64,000 bases of DNA from Paraburkholderia sp. ZP32-5 (GTDB lineage: Bacteria > Pseudomonadota > Gammaproteobacteria > Burkholderiales > Burkholderiaceae): NCBI RefSeq assembly GCF_021390495.1, contig NZ_JAJEJP010000003.1, positions 1,546,963 through 1,610,962 on the forward strand, in the 5' to 3' direction. Positions within the stretch are counted from its first letter, which is position 1, and the number at the start of each line of letters is the position of its first letter. This document shows positions 53,912 to 62,853 of the stretch, piece by piece. The notes beneath the pieces were generated by a model. That model was not told the DNA's origin, did not search any database, and saw nothing but the letters and a program-made list of their open reading frames with translations. A program made the position numbers and the translations under genes.

Positions 53912-54733
53912 TCAATAGCGCTCGTTCTGCAGTTGCCACTTCGCGAGCATTTGCGTATAGCGGTCGCTCTTCGTCAGATCGGAAGTGGCCTTCGCGACCG
54001 CGCCTGACAGCGGTTCGCCCTTGCGCGCGCCGATGCCCGTCGCGATTCGCGCGAAGCCGGTCACCGCCTGCTCGAACATGTCGCCGGACACCTTCTGGAA
54101 TTGCGCGGCGCTTTCGGCGGTCGTGCCGTAAGAGTCGACCTGCTGCAGACGGAATGCCTGGAACGCGTCGGCGTCGGTGTTGTAGACGACGATGTTCATC
54201 GGCGGCTTATGCGCGGCGGTCAGTTTGTCGTTTTCCTTTTCCAGCAGCGAGCGCATCGTCGAACCGTTGATCACCGCGACCTTCTGGCCGGACAGATCAT
54301 CGAGCGAATGCACTTTGCGCGGGTTGCCGCGCGGCACCATGATCGACTGGCTCGAGTACATATAGTCGTGAATATCGATGATCTCGCGCCGCTCCGGCTT
54401 GTCGAACAACTGGCCGATGATCAGATCGCACTGATGTGCCTTCAGCGCCGGAATCAGGCCGCTGAACGGCACGATATGCCAGTCGACCTTCAGATTACCC
54501 ATCGACTTCGCGACATCGCGCGCGACGTCGATCGAAAAGCCCTGCGGCTGCTGCTGCTCGTCATAGAACGCGAGCGGCGGCGCGTCCATGCTTGCGCAGT
54601 AAGTGAGCGTGCCGTTCTTGACGAGGCCCGTGGGCTGCGCGTCGTCCGCGAGCGTGATACCTGCGTGCAACAGCATCGAAACGCCCGCGCAGACCGCGGC
54701 AAAACGAAAGCGCGTGATTGTTTTTCCTGACAT
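53912..54733 (-). CDS. Amino-acid ABC transporter, periplasmic binding protein
   Basis: A 273-residue family-3 receptor from ATG 54733, with a signal peptide ending GITLA. LTYCASMDAPPLAFYDEQQQ, GFSIDVARDVAKSMG, CDLIIGQLFDKPERREIIDI and the terminal MLAKWQLQNERY are typical. Genes in order receptor, permease, ATPase, GGT-like hydrolase point to import and cleavage of a gamma-glutamyl or related compound. Confidence 0.93.
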   Translation of the reverse strand: MSGKTITRFRFAAVCAGVSMLLHAGITLADDAQPTGLVKNGTLTYCASMDAPPLAFYDEQQQPQGFSIDVARDVAKSMGNLKVDWHIVPFSGLIPALKAHQCDLIIGQLFDKPERREIIDIHDYMYSSQSIMVPRGNPRKVHSLDDLSGQKVAVINGSTMRSLLEKENDKLTAAHKPPMNIVVYNTDADAFQAFRLQQVDSYGTTAESAAQFQKVSGDMFEQAVTGFARIATGIGARKGEPLSGAVAKATSDLTKSDRYTQMLAKWQLQNERY

Positions 54734-54820
54734 CGGCTTGCTCCTGTTGTGATGAGTAATCTCCGACCGCGCGATGTCGTCCCTGCGTTCCGGCATCGAT
54801 GCGGGGGCCTGGCACGACCG

Positions 54821-55504
54821 TCAGTCGCGAGGTTTGGGGGTGCCGAGAAGCGTGAGCACGCGCGGCACCGTCGATTCGATGTGTTCGCGCATGGCCTGCT
54901 CCGCGACTTCCGGATCGCGGCTGCGAAGCGCGTCGATCAGCAGTTGGTGGTAGTCGCGCGCGCTTTTGCGTCTGAAGGTTGCCTGCTCGATCCACAGCCG
55001 CATCGGCCCTTCGATCAACGCGTACAGCGAGCAGATCTGTTCGTACAGGCGCGTGCGGCCGCTGATACCGCACAGATATTCGTGAAACGCGCAATGACGC
55101 TGAACCCACAGGTCGATATCGCCGATGGAGCTGTCCATGTCGTCGAGCAGGCGTTCGAGCGTGCGCAGGTGCTCGTCCGTGCAGCGCGGCGCCGCGACGC
55201 GCATCGCGAGGCCTTCTAGCGCGACGCGCATATCGAAGATGTCCTCCAGCTCGTCCGCGCTCAGGCCGCGCACGATCGCGCCGCGATTCGGGCGCAACAC
55301 CACAAGACCTTCGGCATGCAGCCGGCGCAGCGCTTCGCGCACCGGCATGCGGCTCATCGACAGTTCGGCCGCGATGGTTTCGGCGACGATGCGCTGCCCG
55401 GTCGCGAAGCGCCCTTGCGAGATCGCGTCGAACAGGAAGCGATAGGCCGCCTGCTCGGCGGTGGATCCGAGTTCGGACTTTCGTAACGCGGCGGATTTAT
55501 GCAT
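54821..55504 (-). CDS. GntR-family regulator, FadR/FCD subfamily
   Basis: About 227 residues from ATG 55504; an in-frame ATG nine codons earlier is possible. HTH: RFATGQRIVAETIAAELSMS, then RMPVREALRRLHAEGLVVL; FCD domain: ADELEDIFDMRVALEGLAMR and HCAFHEYLCGISG. It lies directly upstream of the receptor gene on the same strand and is the likely repressor of the ABC/GGT-like operon. Confidence 0.92.
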   Translation of the reverse strand: MHKSAALRKSELGSTAEQAAYRFLFDAISQGRFATGQRIVAETIAAELSMSRMPVREALRRLHAEGLVVLRPNRGAIVRGLSADELEDIFDMRVALEGLAMRVAAPRCTDEHLRTLERLLDDMDSSIGDIDLWVQRHCAFHEYLCGISGRTRLYEQICSLYALIEGPMRLWIEQATFRRKSARDYHQLLIDALRSRDPEVAEQAMREHIESTVPRVLTLLGTPKPRD

Positions 55505-55689
55505 GAATCGGAGGCAAACGCACGGGAACACGGAGGCAGGATACTCAAAGTGGCTTTTTGTATCCAGTTTTTCAAAAACGAATCAGGGAATGTCCTGAGG
55601 CTGGAACGCGCGCGGAAAAGCTTGCAGCAGCTCAGTCAATTCTTACCAAAATCTTTCGATTCGTCGCCGCGTTACCGGGATATGGCGTG

Positions 55690-55914
55690 GATGAAGCCGC
55701 GTCGATCGCGGAGAATCTCAGATTGACGATCGAGCGAGGTGACTTCGATCATCGGTGGCGGCTGGGCAAACCGGTTCCATTCACGGTCAGCATCGGCGTC
55801 GCGGGCTGAACGGCCGGCGAACGCGATGTGGAAGCGCTGGTGAAGCGCGCGGACGTGGCGCTGTACAAGGCGAAAAACGCCGGGCGGAATCGGGTCGAGG
55901 TCGCGTGGGATTGA
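55690..55914 (+). pseudogene. GGDEF (diguanylate cyclase) C-terminal fragment with in-frame stop
   Basis: The plus strand reads AENLRLTIERGDFDHRW and VPFTVSIGVAG, meets a TGA at 55807-55809, then continues in frame as DVEALVKRADVALYKAKNAG and NRVEVAWD to a TGA at 55912. This is the tail of a GGDEF domain (the SIGVA and ADxALYxAKxxGRN motifs). The GGDEF active-site half is missing, so the fragment is dead. Confidence 0.8.
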
Positions 55915-55948
55915 AGTGCGGTACAGGCATGCGCGAAGGAGAGCACTC

Positions 55949-57721
55949 ATGGCCCAACTGCTGTCGGTCAATGTCGGCTTGCCGCGCGACATCGAATGGA
56001 ACGGCCGCACCGTTCGCACCGGAATCTGGAAAAGCGCGGTACCTGGCCGCTGCCGGGCCGGCCGGCTGAATCTCACCGGCGACGGTCAAGGCGATCTGGC
56101 CGGACACGGCGGCGAGCAGCGCGCCGTATTCGTCTATCAGATCGAGTCATACCGCTACTGGCAGGCGCAACTGAAGCGGACCGACTTCGTCTACGGACAG
56201 TTCGGCGAAAACTTCACGATCGAAGGACTCGCCGATTCGACCGTTTGCATCGGCGACCGCTATCGGATCGGCAGCGCGCTGTTCGAAGTGACCCAGCCGC
56301 GCGTCACCTGCTATCGCGTCGGAATCCGGATGAATGAGCCACGCATGCCCGCCTTGCTGACATCGAGCGGACGGCCCGGTTTCTACTTGCGCGTGCTGAG
56401 CGAAGGCGACGTTACGCCGGGCGACGAAATCATCAAGATCGGTGAGGCCAGCGAGCGCATGAGCATCGCGGAAGTCAACGCATTGCTGTATTCGTCCGAT
56501 CATCCGCGCGATCGGCTCGAACGTGCATTGCGAATCGATGCGTTGTCGCCCGGATGGCGCGGCTCGTTCGACGCGCTGCTGAGAAGCCAGACGGCAGGCG
56601 TCACGAACGGCAATGCGGGCCTCGCGCCCGCCTCTGCCGCGCATCCGGTTGCAGCGGGGTTTCGTCCGCTCGCGGTCACGGCCATCGACGAGGAATGCGC
56701 GGACGTGCTGTCGCTGACGTTGCAAGCCGCAGACAATCAACCGCTACCGAGCGCGCTGCCCGGCCAATACGTGGTGTTGCGTCTGCAACGCACGCAAGAT
56801 GGCGCGCCGCTGTTGCGCAGTTACTCGCTGTCGGGAGGGCTTTCAACCGAGCATTACCGGATCAGCGTGAAAATCGAGCCGAACGGCGCAGCGGGCACTT
56901 TCCTGCGCGAGCATGTGCGCGTGGACGACGTGCTCGACGTCAGTTCGCCGCGCGGCAGCTTCACGCTGCAGGCCGGCACCGGGCCGGTGGTACTGCTGAG
57001 CGCGGGCATCGGCGCGACACCGGTGCTGGCGATGCTGCATGCGCTAGCCGCCAGCGGTTCGACGCGGCCCGTGCTGTGGCTTCACGCGGCGCGCGACCGG
57101 CAACATCATCCGTTCAGTGCCGAAGCGCGCGATCTGCTGCTCGCGCTCCCGCACGGTCGCGGCTTCGTCTGTTACAGCCGGCCCGATGCGCTCGACAGGC
57201 TCGGCCGGGATTTCGATGCGACGGGGCATCTGTCGCAAGCATTGCTGGAGAAAGCTGGCGTGTCGCGCGACGCGGATGCGTACCTGTGTGGACCGACGCG
57301 GTTCATGGCGGATATGAAAACCGCGCTCGCGGCGTTAGGCGTGACACCCGAGCGAATTCACGCGGAAATCTTCAACGGCGGCGAATCGCTGACGCCGGGT
57401 ATCGTCGCCGCACCGCAGAGCACGCCGCATCTGCCCAAGGACGATGCCAGCAATGCCGGCGTCGGACCGCTCGTTTCGTTCGCGCGCAGCGGCATCAGCG
57501 CGCACTGGAACGGCTCGACTTATCACAGCATTCTCGAACTCGCCGAGGCATGCGACGTGCCGGTGCGATGGTCGTGCCGCAGCGGCGTCTGTCACAACTG
57601 CGAAAGTGGCCTGATTTCCGGTGCCGTCAGCTACGATCCGGATCCGCTCGATGCGCCCGCCCAAGGCAATGTGCTGATCTGTTGCGCGCAGCCGCAAGGC
57701 GACGTCGTGGTCGATGTGTGA
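55949..57721 (+). CDS. MOSC domain - flavin reductase - [2Fe-2S] ferredoxin fusion protein
   Basis: A 590-residue multidomain protein from ATG 55949 behind AAGGAGAGC. Residues about 1-220 form a MOSC domain of the YiiM type (GDGQGDLAGHGGEQRAVFVY, VTQPRVTCYRVG with the conserved Cys). Residues about 240-480 are a ferredoxin-NADP reductase-like domain (GQYVVLRL, LLRSYSLSGG, VVLLSAGIGATPVLAML, YLCGPTRFM). The C-terminal ~90 residues are a plant-type [2Fe-2S] ferredoxin (CRSGVCHNCESGLISG and a later Cys). Such an enzyme can reduce N-hydroxylated compounds at molybdenum without partners. Confidence 0.93.
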   Translation: MAQLLSVNVGLPRDIEWNGRTVRTGIWKSAVPGRCRAGRLNLTGDGQGDLAGHGGEQRAVFVYQIESYRYWQAQLKRTDFVYGQFGENFTIEGLADSTVCIGDRYRIGSALFEVTQPRVTCYRVGIRMNEPRMPALLTSSGRPGFYLRVLSEGDVTPGDEIIKIGEASERMSIAEVNALLYSSDHPRDRLERALRIDALSPGWRGSFDALLRSQTAGVTNGNAGLAPASAAHPVAAGFRPLAVTAIDEECADVLSLTLQAADNQPLPSALPGQYVVLRLQRTQDGAPLLRSYSLSGGLSTEHYRISVKIEPNGAAGTFLREHVRVDDVLDVSSPRGSFTLQAGTGPVVLLSAGIGATPVLAMLHALAASGSTRPVLWLHAARDRQHHPFSAEARDLLLALPHGRGFVCYSRPDALDRLGRDFDATGHLSQALLEKAGVSRDADAYLCGPTRFMADMKTALAALGVTPERIHAEIFNGGESLTPGIVAAPQSTPHLPKDDASNAGVGPLVSFARSGISAHWNGSTYHSILELAEACDVPVRWSCRSGVCHNCESGLISGAVSYDPDPLDAPAQGNVLICCAQPQGDVVVDV

Positions 57722-57736
57722 GGCGCGGCGTACGCG

Positions 57737-58321
57737 TCACCGGCCGTGGCCTGAAACATCCGGACGCACATGCAGCAGCAACGCCGCGCATATCAGAGCA
57801 AAGCTCACGCGCGGCGCGACGAACGCGACCAGCATCGCGATCACGAAGCTTGCGAGCACCGCCAGCGAACGGCGCCGCGCCACCCGCCGCGCGGGCGCGG
57901 ACACCTGCGACGCGCTCGCGCCCGCGAACACCTGACGCTCGAACATGTTGTAGGCAATGTCGATGCAGACGAACAATCCCGCGTAAAAGGCGACCGGGTT
58001 CGATGCGAGCTTCGTGCGCGCGACCCACGCGGTTGCGAACGGCAGCAGCGACACGATGAACAGATGAACGAAGTTGACCCACATCAGGCCGAGCGTGGGC
58101 CGCTCGACAAAACGCATCAGGTGGTGGTGATTGATCCAGATGATCACGACGAACAGAAAGCTCACCGCGTAGCTGACCGCCTCCGGCCACAGCGGCAACA
58201 GCGCCGAGAACGCAGGGTCGTCCGGGGCCTTCAGTTCCAGCACCATGATCGTCACAATGACCGCGAACACGGCATCGGAAAACGCGATCAGTCGATCCGC
58301 GGTCGTCTTTGCTTCATGCAT
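57737..58321 (-). CDS. TMEM175-family (DUF1211) membrane protein, potassium-channel-like
   Basis: A 194-residue protein from ATG 58321 with six hydrophobic segments. The first helix carries the family motif RLIAFSDAVFAVIVTIMVLE (RxxxFSD), which forms the selectivity element of TMEM175 channels. YAVSFLFVVIIWINHHHLMR is also typical. Convergent with the MOSC fusion gene, 15 bp between stops. Confidence 0.9.
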   Translation of the reverse strand: MHEAKTTADRLIAFSDAVFAVIVTIMVLELKAPDDPAFSALLPLWPEAVSYAVSFLFVVIIWINHHHLMRFVERPTLGLMWVNFVHLFIVSLLPFATAWVARTKLASNPVAFYAGLFVCIDIAYNMFERQVFAGASASQVSAPARRVARRRSLAVLASFVIAMLVAFVAPRVSFALICAALLLHVRPDVSGHGR

Positions 58322-58420
58322 CGCACGCTCCTGCGGTGAAGGGGACTTCCGTTCAGATCGATCGCGACAGATCGATGGCGGCAGTGACGGCGCGACACAC
58401 CGCGCCACTGCACTGCCGCC

Positions 58421-59053
58421 TTAGCCGTTCGCCTGTTCCTTGAGCCGTTTGCGATGCGCCGCTACCTTCGCGCGATTGCCGCAGATCGCCATGCTGCACC
58501 ACCGACGCGCGTGGCCTCGCGTGTGATCGGCGAACATCAGCGTGCAGCGCGGCCCTTCACACGCTTTCACGTAAGTGAAGTCTTCGTCGCACACCAGTTT
58601 TGCCATCGCCTCGGCAATCGGCAGCAACAGCGATTCGGGCGATTTCCAGCGTCGATTCGTACGCAATTCAAAAGCTGTGTCGCCGCCTGTGCTGTCGGCA
58701 ACGATTTCTCCGTATCGCTCGTCCCGTTCGAGCAGTGCATTCAAACGGCCGAGTTCGCGCAGATCTTTGGCCGCAAGCGGCTTGCCCTTGCGCTTCTGCA
58801 CGAATCCCCTGAACCACTCGCGCAGTTCGCGGGCTTGCGACGCTATCGCGTCCAGCTCGGCCGGTTTGGACTGCGCGCGCAGCGTCGCCAATGCAGTGGC
58901 CGGCACCAGCTCGGCCTGTTCCAGCCACGCGAGCAGGCCCTCGCCGTCGCTGATCCAGTCGATCTGCTCGTCGACCGGCGTGGCGATCGAATTGAGGAAA
59001 TCGAGGCCCGTTGCATCGGCCAGGAAGATCGCGGGAATCGGTTGATAGTCCAT
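58421..59053 (-). CDS. CGNR zinc-finger transcriptional regulator (ABATE domain)
   Basis: A 210-residue protein. The N-terminal ABATE-type domain (PAIFLADATGLDFLNSIATP) is followed by a C-terminal CGNR zinc finger, CEGPRCTLMFADHTRGHARR with WCSMAICGNRAKVAAHRKR. Members are thought to be DNA-binding regulators, but few targets are described. Two 31-bp palindromes lie just upstream (from 37 bp) and recur between the HAD and reductase genes, which suggests autoregulation and control of those genes. Confidence 0.93.
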   Translation of the reverse strand: MDYQPIPAIFLADATGLDFLNSIATPVDEQIDWISDGEGLLAWLEQAELVPATALATLRAQSKPAELDAIASQARELREWFRGFVQKRKGKPLAAKDLRELGRLNALLERDERYGEIVADSTGGDTAFELRTNRRWKSPESLLLPIAEAMAKLVCDEDFTYVKACEGPRCTLMFADHTRGHARRWCSMAICGNRAKVAAHRKRLKEQANG

Positions 59054-59089
59054 TTGCGGAAACGGATGTCAGGTAAACGATAACGCATC

Positions 59090-59120
59090 GTAACCTTCAA
59101 ATCGATCTTTGACAAGTTAC
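59090..59120. promoter_or_regulatory. 31-bp palindrome, CGNR promoter, copy 1
   Basis: Arms GTAACCTTCAAA and TTTGACAAGTTAC flank a short centre (TCGATC). It lies 37 bp upstream of the CGNR gene. Its left 17 bases match copy 4 exactly. Confidence 0.8.
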
Positions 59121-59132
59121 ATGACGCAAAAA

Positions 59133-59163
59133 GTAACCTTCAACGCGGAAATTGAAGGGTTAC
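59133..59163. promoter_or_regulatory. 31-bp palindrome, CGNR promoter, copy 2
   Basis: Arms GTAACCTTCAA and TTGAAGGGTTAC, start 43 bp from the start of copy 1. Confidence 0.8.
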
Positions 59164-59265
59164 TCAAAAATGGCCGTGATAGGCGCGAAGGCTTCGCGAT
59201 TGATGACAATGACGCGACCGGCATCGGCGCCGCGTCGACACCGCCGCCAGCCATTGCAACGACGG

Positions 59266-60489
59266 TCAGACGTACAGCCCCATCTGCGACATGCTTGCCT
59301 GAATCTGCTGGCTCATCGTCGTGATCGTCTGCTGGCCGCCGCCGCGGATCGGCAGCAGCACGGTGGCCCGCCCCATCATCACCGTCGGCTGGAAACCGAT
59401 ATCGACGAGGCTCTGCTTCAGCGCGGCATGGAACTCCGCTTTCTTGAAATCGGTGGCGACAGCAATGGAATCGCTGCCCTGATTCTCGAACACCCACTTG
59501 TACAGGTTCGGCATCGCGCGCTTGAAGATGCGTCGATGGTGCTCGTTGATAAAAAAATCCGAGAACTTGACGTATTGGTCGATACGGTTGTTGAGAAAAT
59601 CGCGCGTCTTGCCGCCGCCCATGAACATCGTCGAGCTCATGCCGGGCGCGGTTTTCTGATAGCCGGGCATCTTCTGTTTCATCTTCGCATACAGGTTGCA
59701 CTGAGCCAACTCGTCGTAATTCGGTGAGGGCTGCGACGTGAACTGTGTGCCGAAATGATCGAGAAATTTCCAGGCAAGAAACCACACCATCTGAGCCGCT
59801 TCGCCCAGATCTTTATTCACGCTCTTGTCGAGATTGACCTGACCGCTGTGATTGCCCGGGAACGGCACGAATATCGCGTTCGTGCCACGGTTCGTGAAAG
59901 TGACGCGCTTGGCGTCCTGCGGTTTGAAGTAACCGCGGGTCTCATGCATCGACAGCACGGCAAAATAATTCTTCACGTTGCCGCGGATCGTGCTGGCATC
60001 CTCATCGCTTTTGTTGCCGATGCCGGCAACAGGGTCGACCGCGAAAATATTGACGGCGATATCCGGAAAGATTTCACGAAGCTTGAATGCCAATTTCGTG
60101 CACGTTACCGCGCCTCGGCTCCACCCGAGCATGTTGATCGTTTTGGGCGGCGGATTCAATCCAGCGATCGTCGCAACCGCATGCATCACGTTGTCGTCCC
60201 ATCCCGCACCCGACAACGTACCGGTCAATTTCCAGTTGATGTGGGTATGCCCCATCTCCTTGTTGCCGAAGGTTTCCTTTTGCTGTTTGTCGCGCGTAAA
60301 CGGATTGAATTGTCCGGGTATCACGCTCGTGGTCGGACTGCTGCCCGGCCCGTCGCAAATGAGGAAGTCCTGATATTCGGCGCCCGCGGCGAGGCGGCCG
60401 AATTCGGCGACGATTTCGCCCTGCCCGTCGCGGCTGGCGTTGGTCCCATGATTGAACACGGTAAATACCGGTGGCGTAAATGCAGGCAT
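59266..60489 (-). CDS. Orphan alpha/beta hydrolase-fold protein with GxSxG motif (possible lipase-like effector)
   Basis: A 407-residue protein. It opens with TVFNHGTNASRDGQGEIV, a nucleotide-free hydrolase-like strand and loop, and has a nucleophile elbow MLGWSRGAVTCTKLAF (G-W-S-R-G). A candidate acid is FAVDPVAGIGNKSDED and a candidate His is in PGNHSGQVNLDKSV, in the order expected. The C-terminal 170 residues are lysine- and methionine-rich and unfamiliar. The layout recalls type VI lipase effectors and related DUF hydrolases, but there is no VgrG, PAAR or immunity gene beside it. Confidence 0.7.
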   Translation of the reverse strand: MPAFTPPVFTVFNHGTNASRDGQGEIVAEFGRLAAGAEYQDFLICDGPGSSPTTSVIPGQFNPFTRDKQQKETFGNKEMGHTHINWKLTGTLSGAGWDDNVMHAVATIAGLNPPPKTINMLGWSRGAVTCTKLAFKLREIFPDIAVNIFAVDPVAGIGNKSDEDASTIRGNVKNYFAVLSMHETRGYFKPQDAKRVTFTNRGTNAIFVPFPGNHSGQVNLDKSVNKDLGEAAQMVWFLAWKFLDHFGTQFTSQPSPNYDELAQCNLYAKMKQKMPGYQKTAPGMSSTMFMGGGKTRDFLNNRIDQYVKFSDFFINEHHRRIFKRAMPNLYKWVFENQGSDSIAVATDFKKAEFHAALKQSLVDIGFQPTVMMGRATVLLPIRGGGQQTITTMSQQIQASMSQMGLYV

Positions 60490-60742
60490 CGAATCTTCCT
60501 CCAGTCAGATAGCGCGACGTTATTTAGCCGGATTCGCCGGACACAGATTGCCATGCCCGAGTGCGCCACCGCGTCGCAGCTTACCAGTGTGCTAATCGAT
60601 TTTGCAACGCCCGGATGGCGGTTCGATGGCGACTGGAAAATAAGCGCGAATCACGACTAATAGGTCAACGATCGATCGTGCTTTCGATGCGAATCGCGCG
60701 TTCGTTCGGAGTGAGTGCAACGTCCGCTCACGCGGATAACGC

Positions 60743-61423
60743 TTACGCAGTCGCGCTGAACAACTGCACTATTTCGTCGAGACCGCGCACCTGCCAGTCC
60801 GGCGTCTGACCCATCTCTTCGAACACGTTGCCGGCGCGATTGATCCAGCAAGTTGGGAAACCGAAATAGCGTGCGCCGGTCGCATCCCATCCATTTGACG
60901 ACACGAACAGAATCGATTCGCGACCCGTGCCGAATGCCTGCTCGGCGAGCCCATACGCCTGCTCGGCAGGCTTGTATGCGCGCACCGGATCGACGCTGAG
61001 CAGATGGTCGAATGCCGCGCGCAGTCCCGCATGGCCCACCACCGCGCCGATCGTATGCGGCGAACCGTTCGACAGCACCGCGAGCTTCAGCCCTAGCCCA
61101 CGCAGTTGCCGCAGCGCTTCGGGTACTTCGGGAAAAGCTTGCAAACGCAGGTACGCATCGCAAAGCGTTTGACACGCGCTCTCATCCAGATCGAGCGCGA
61201 GGTGCTTGCACGTATATCGCAACGCATCCCGCGTCGCCTGCTCGAACGTCACGTAGCGGTTCATCAGCGTACGCAGCCACGTGTATTCGAGCTGCTTCTG
61301 TCGCCAGATCATGCTGATTTCGCGGCCGCGTCCAGCAAATTGCCGATCGCACTGCGCGGCCACCGAGTGCACGTCGAACAGCGTGCCGTAGAGATCGAAC
61401 GCGATTGCCTTGATGGGCTCCAT
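60743..61423 (-). CDS. Haloacid dehalogenase, type II (HAD superfamily)
   Basis: A 226-residue protein from ATG 61423. The catalytic motif I is [18 protein letters not shown] (nucleophile Asp), motif [16 protein letters not shown], motif [13 protein letters not shown], and [20 protein letters not shown] is the family's Ser-Asn-x-x-Asp signature. Type II 2-haloacid dehalogenases release halide from 2-chloro- or 2-bromo-acids. It is divergent from an MDR reductase; two 31-bp palindromes shared with the CGNR gene lie between them. Confidence 0.93.
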   Translation of the reverse strand: MEPIKAIAFDLYGTLFDVHSVAAQCDRQFAGRGREISMIWRQKQLEYTWLRTLMNRYVTFEQATRDALRYTCKHLALDLDESACQTLCDAYLRLQAFPEVPEALRQLRGLGLKLAVLSNGSPHTIGAVVGHAGLRAAFDHLLSVDPVRAYKPAEQAYGLAEQAFGTGRESILFVSSNGWDATGARYFGFPTCWINRAGNVFEEMGQTPDWQVRGLDEIVQLFSATA

Positions 61424-61495
61424 GTCACCTCTCCTTGTAGAACACCGACGGCAGTCCCCGTGCGGGTAACTGGCCCGAATGACGACACCCAAACA

Positions 61496-61526
61496 GTAAC
61501 CTCTCAAATTCAATTTGACAAGTTAC
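61496..61526. promoter_or_regulatory. 31-bp palindrome, dehalogenase/reductase promoter, copy 3
   Basis: Arms GTAACCTCTCAAA and TTTGACAAGTTAC, 73 bp upstream of the dehalogenase start. The right arm TTTGACAAGTTAC is identical to that of copy 1. Confidence 0.8.
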
Positions 61527-61537
61527 TCTATGCGAAT

Positions 61538-61568
61538 GTAACCTTCAAATCGATATTTGAAAGGTTAC
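61538..61568. promoter_or_regulatory. 31-bp palindrome, dehalogenase/reductase promoter, copy 4
   Basis: Arms GTAACCTTCAAAT and ATTTGAAAGGTTAC; the most symmetric copy. Starts 42 bp from the start of copy 3. Confidence 0.8.
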
Positions 61569-61682
61569 ACGATCGGTGGACCAATCGAGCCCCTGGCTGT
61601 GGTCATGCCGCGTTTGCCGAGTCGCTGACGTAGAGCATTCGTCGGCATCGTCGTCTTTCACTTCAACTTCAGGAGAACAGTC

Positions 61683-62654
61683 ATGCGCGCAATCGTGCTG
61701 GAAAAATTCGGCGGCCTCGATAGTCTGGTCTATACGGAACTGCCGGAGCCGGAACCGCTGGAAGCTCACGTGGTAATCGAGATCAAGGCGTTCGGCATCA
61801 ATCACGCCGAGATGCATATGCGCCGCGGAGAATGGGCGGAAGCGGCCAAAGTGAGCGGTATCGAATGCGTGGGCGTGGTGAAGTCGTGCCCCGGCGGCGA
61901 ATTTCCGGTAGGCGCGAAAGTCGCGGCGCTGATGGGCGGCCTCGGACGAACCATCAACGGCAGTTACGCGCAATACACGCGCGCACCGGCATCCAATGTC
62001 GCGCTGATCGAGTCGGATCTGCCCTGGGCGCAGCTCGCGGCGATTCCCGAAACCTACGCGACCGCGTGGACCTGCCTGTTCCGCAATCTCGACATCACGG
62101 CGGGGCAAACCGTGGTGATCCGCGGGGCGACATCGTCGTTTGGACAAGCCGCCGTCAATCTGGCGGTCAACGCGGGCGCGAAAGTCATCGCGACGACCCG
62201 CAGTCCGGCGCGTTTCGCGATGCTCGAGAAGCTTGGCGCGTCGCGTGTCGAGATCGAGGGACCGGACCTGTCGAAACGCATCGCGGAAGCGAAGCAGATC
62301 GATGCGGTGCTCGACCTCGTCGGCAACAGCACGATGCTCGACTCGCTCGCGATGTTGCGGCGCGGCGGCCGCGCGTGCCTTGCGGGCTGGCTCGGCGGGC
62401 TGGCTCCGATTGCCGACTTCAACCCTCTGCTGCAGATGGCAAGCGGCGTATATCTGACGTTCTTCGGCAGCTTCGTGTTCGGCACACCCGGTTTTCCGCT
62501 GTCCGACGTGCCGCTTCAGAAGATCGCCGAAGACGTCGAGGCCGGTCGTCTGAACGTGCAGCCGTCCCGCGTGTTCGGTTTCGACGAGATCCGCGAAGCG
62601 CATCGCGTGATGGAAGCCAACGAAGCCGGCGGAAAGATGGTCGTCGTTCTGTGA
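61683..62654 (+). CDS. Zinc-type MDR alcohol dehydrogenase / quinone oxidoreductase family
   Basis: A 323-residue protein. GroES-like N-terminal half (MRAIVLEKFGGLDSLVYTEL, KAFGINHAEMHMRRGEW) and cofactor loop VIRGATSSFGQAAVNLAVNA. The catalytic zinc ligands of true alcohol dehydrogenases are not evident, so a QOR-like NADPH reductase for quinones or enones is more likely. It lies downstream of the paired 31-bp palindromes and diverges from the dehalogenase. Confidence 0.92.
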   Translation: MRAIVLEKFGGLDSLVYTELPEPEPLEAHVVIEIKAFGINHAEMHMRRGEWAEAAKVSGIECVGVVKSCPGGEFPVGAKVAALMGGLGRTINGSYAQYTRAPASNVALIESDLPWAQLAAIPETYATAWTCLFRNLDITAGQTVVIRGATSSFGQAAVNLAVNAGAKVIATTRSPARFAMLEKLGASRVEIEGPDLSKRIAEAKQIDAVLDLVGNSTMLDSLAMLRRGGRACLAGWLGGLAPIADFNPLLQMASGVYLTFFGSFVFGTPGFPLSDVPLQKIAEDVEAGRLNVQPSRVFGFDEIREAHRVMEANEAGGKMVVVL

Positions 62655-62853
62655 CCGCAGGCGGCCGGGAGGCCGCCGGCACGTTCACAGACTTCCGTTC
62701 GAGCTGCGTTATGCTGTCGGGCGTCGAGTTGACAGGTGCCGGGCGCGATGCAACGGCTTGCCGGCCTTGCAGCCAGTAATTTGACCGCCTGTCCATCCAC
62801 GCTTGACGCGGCCAGCCGCCTGGCACATCCACAGAACGAACGGAGGTACCGAC

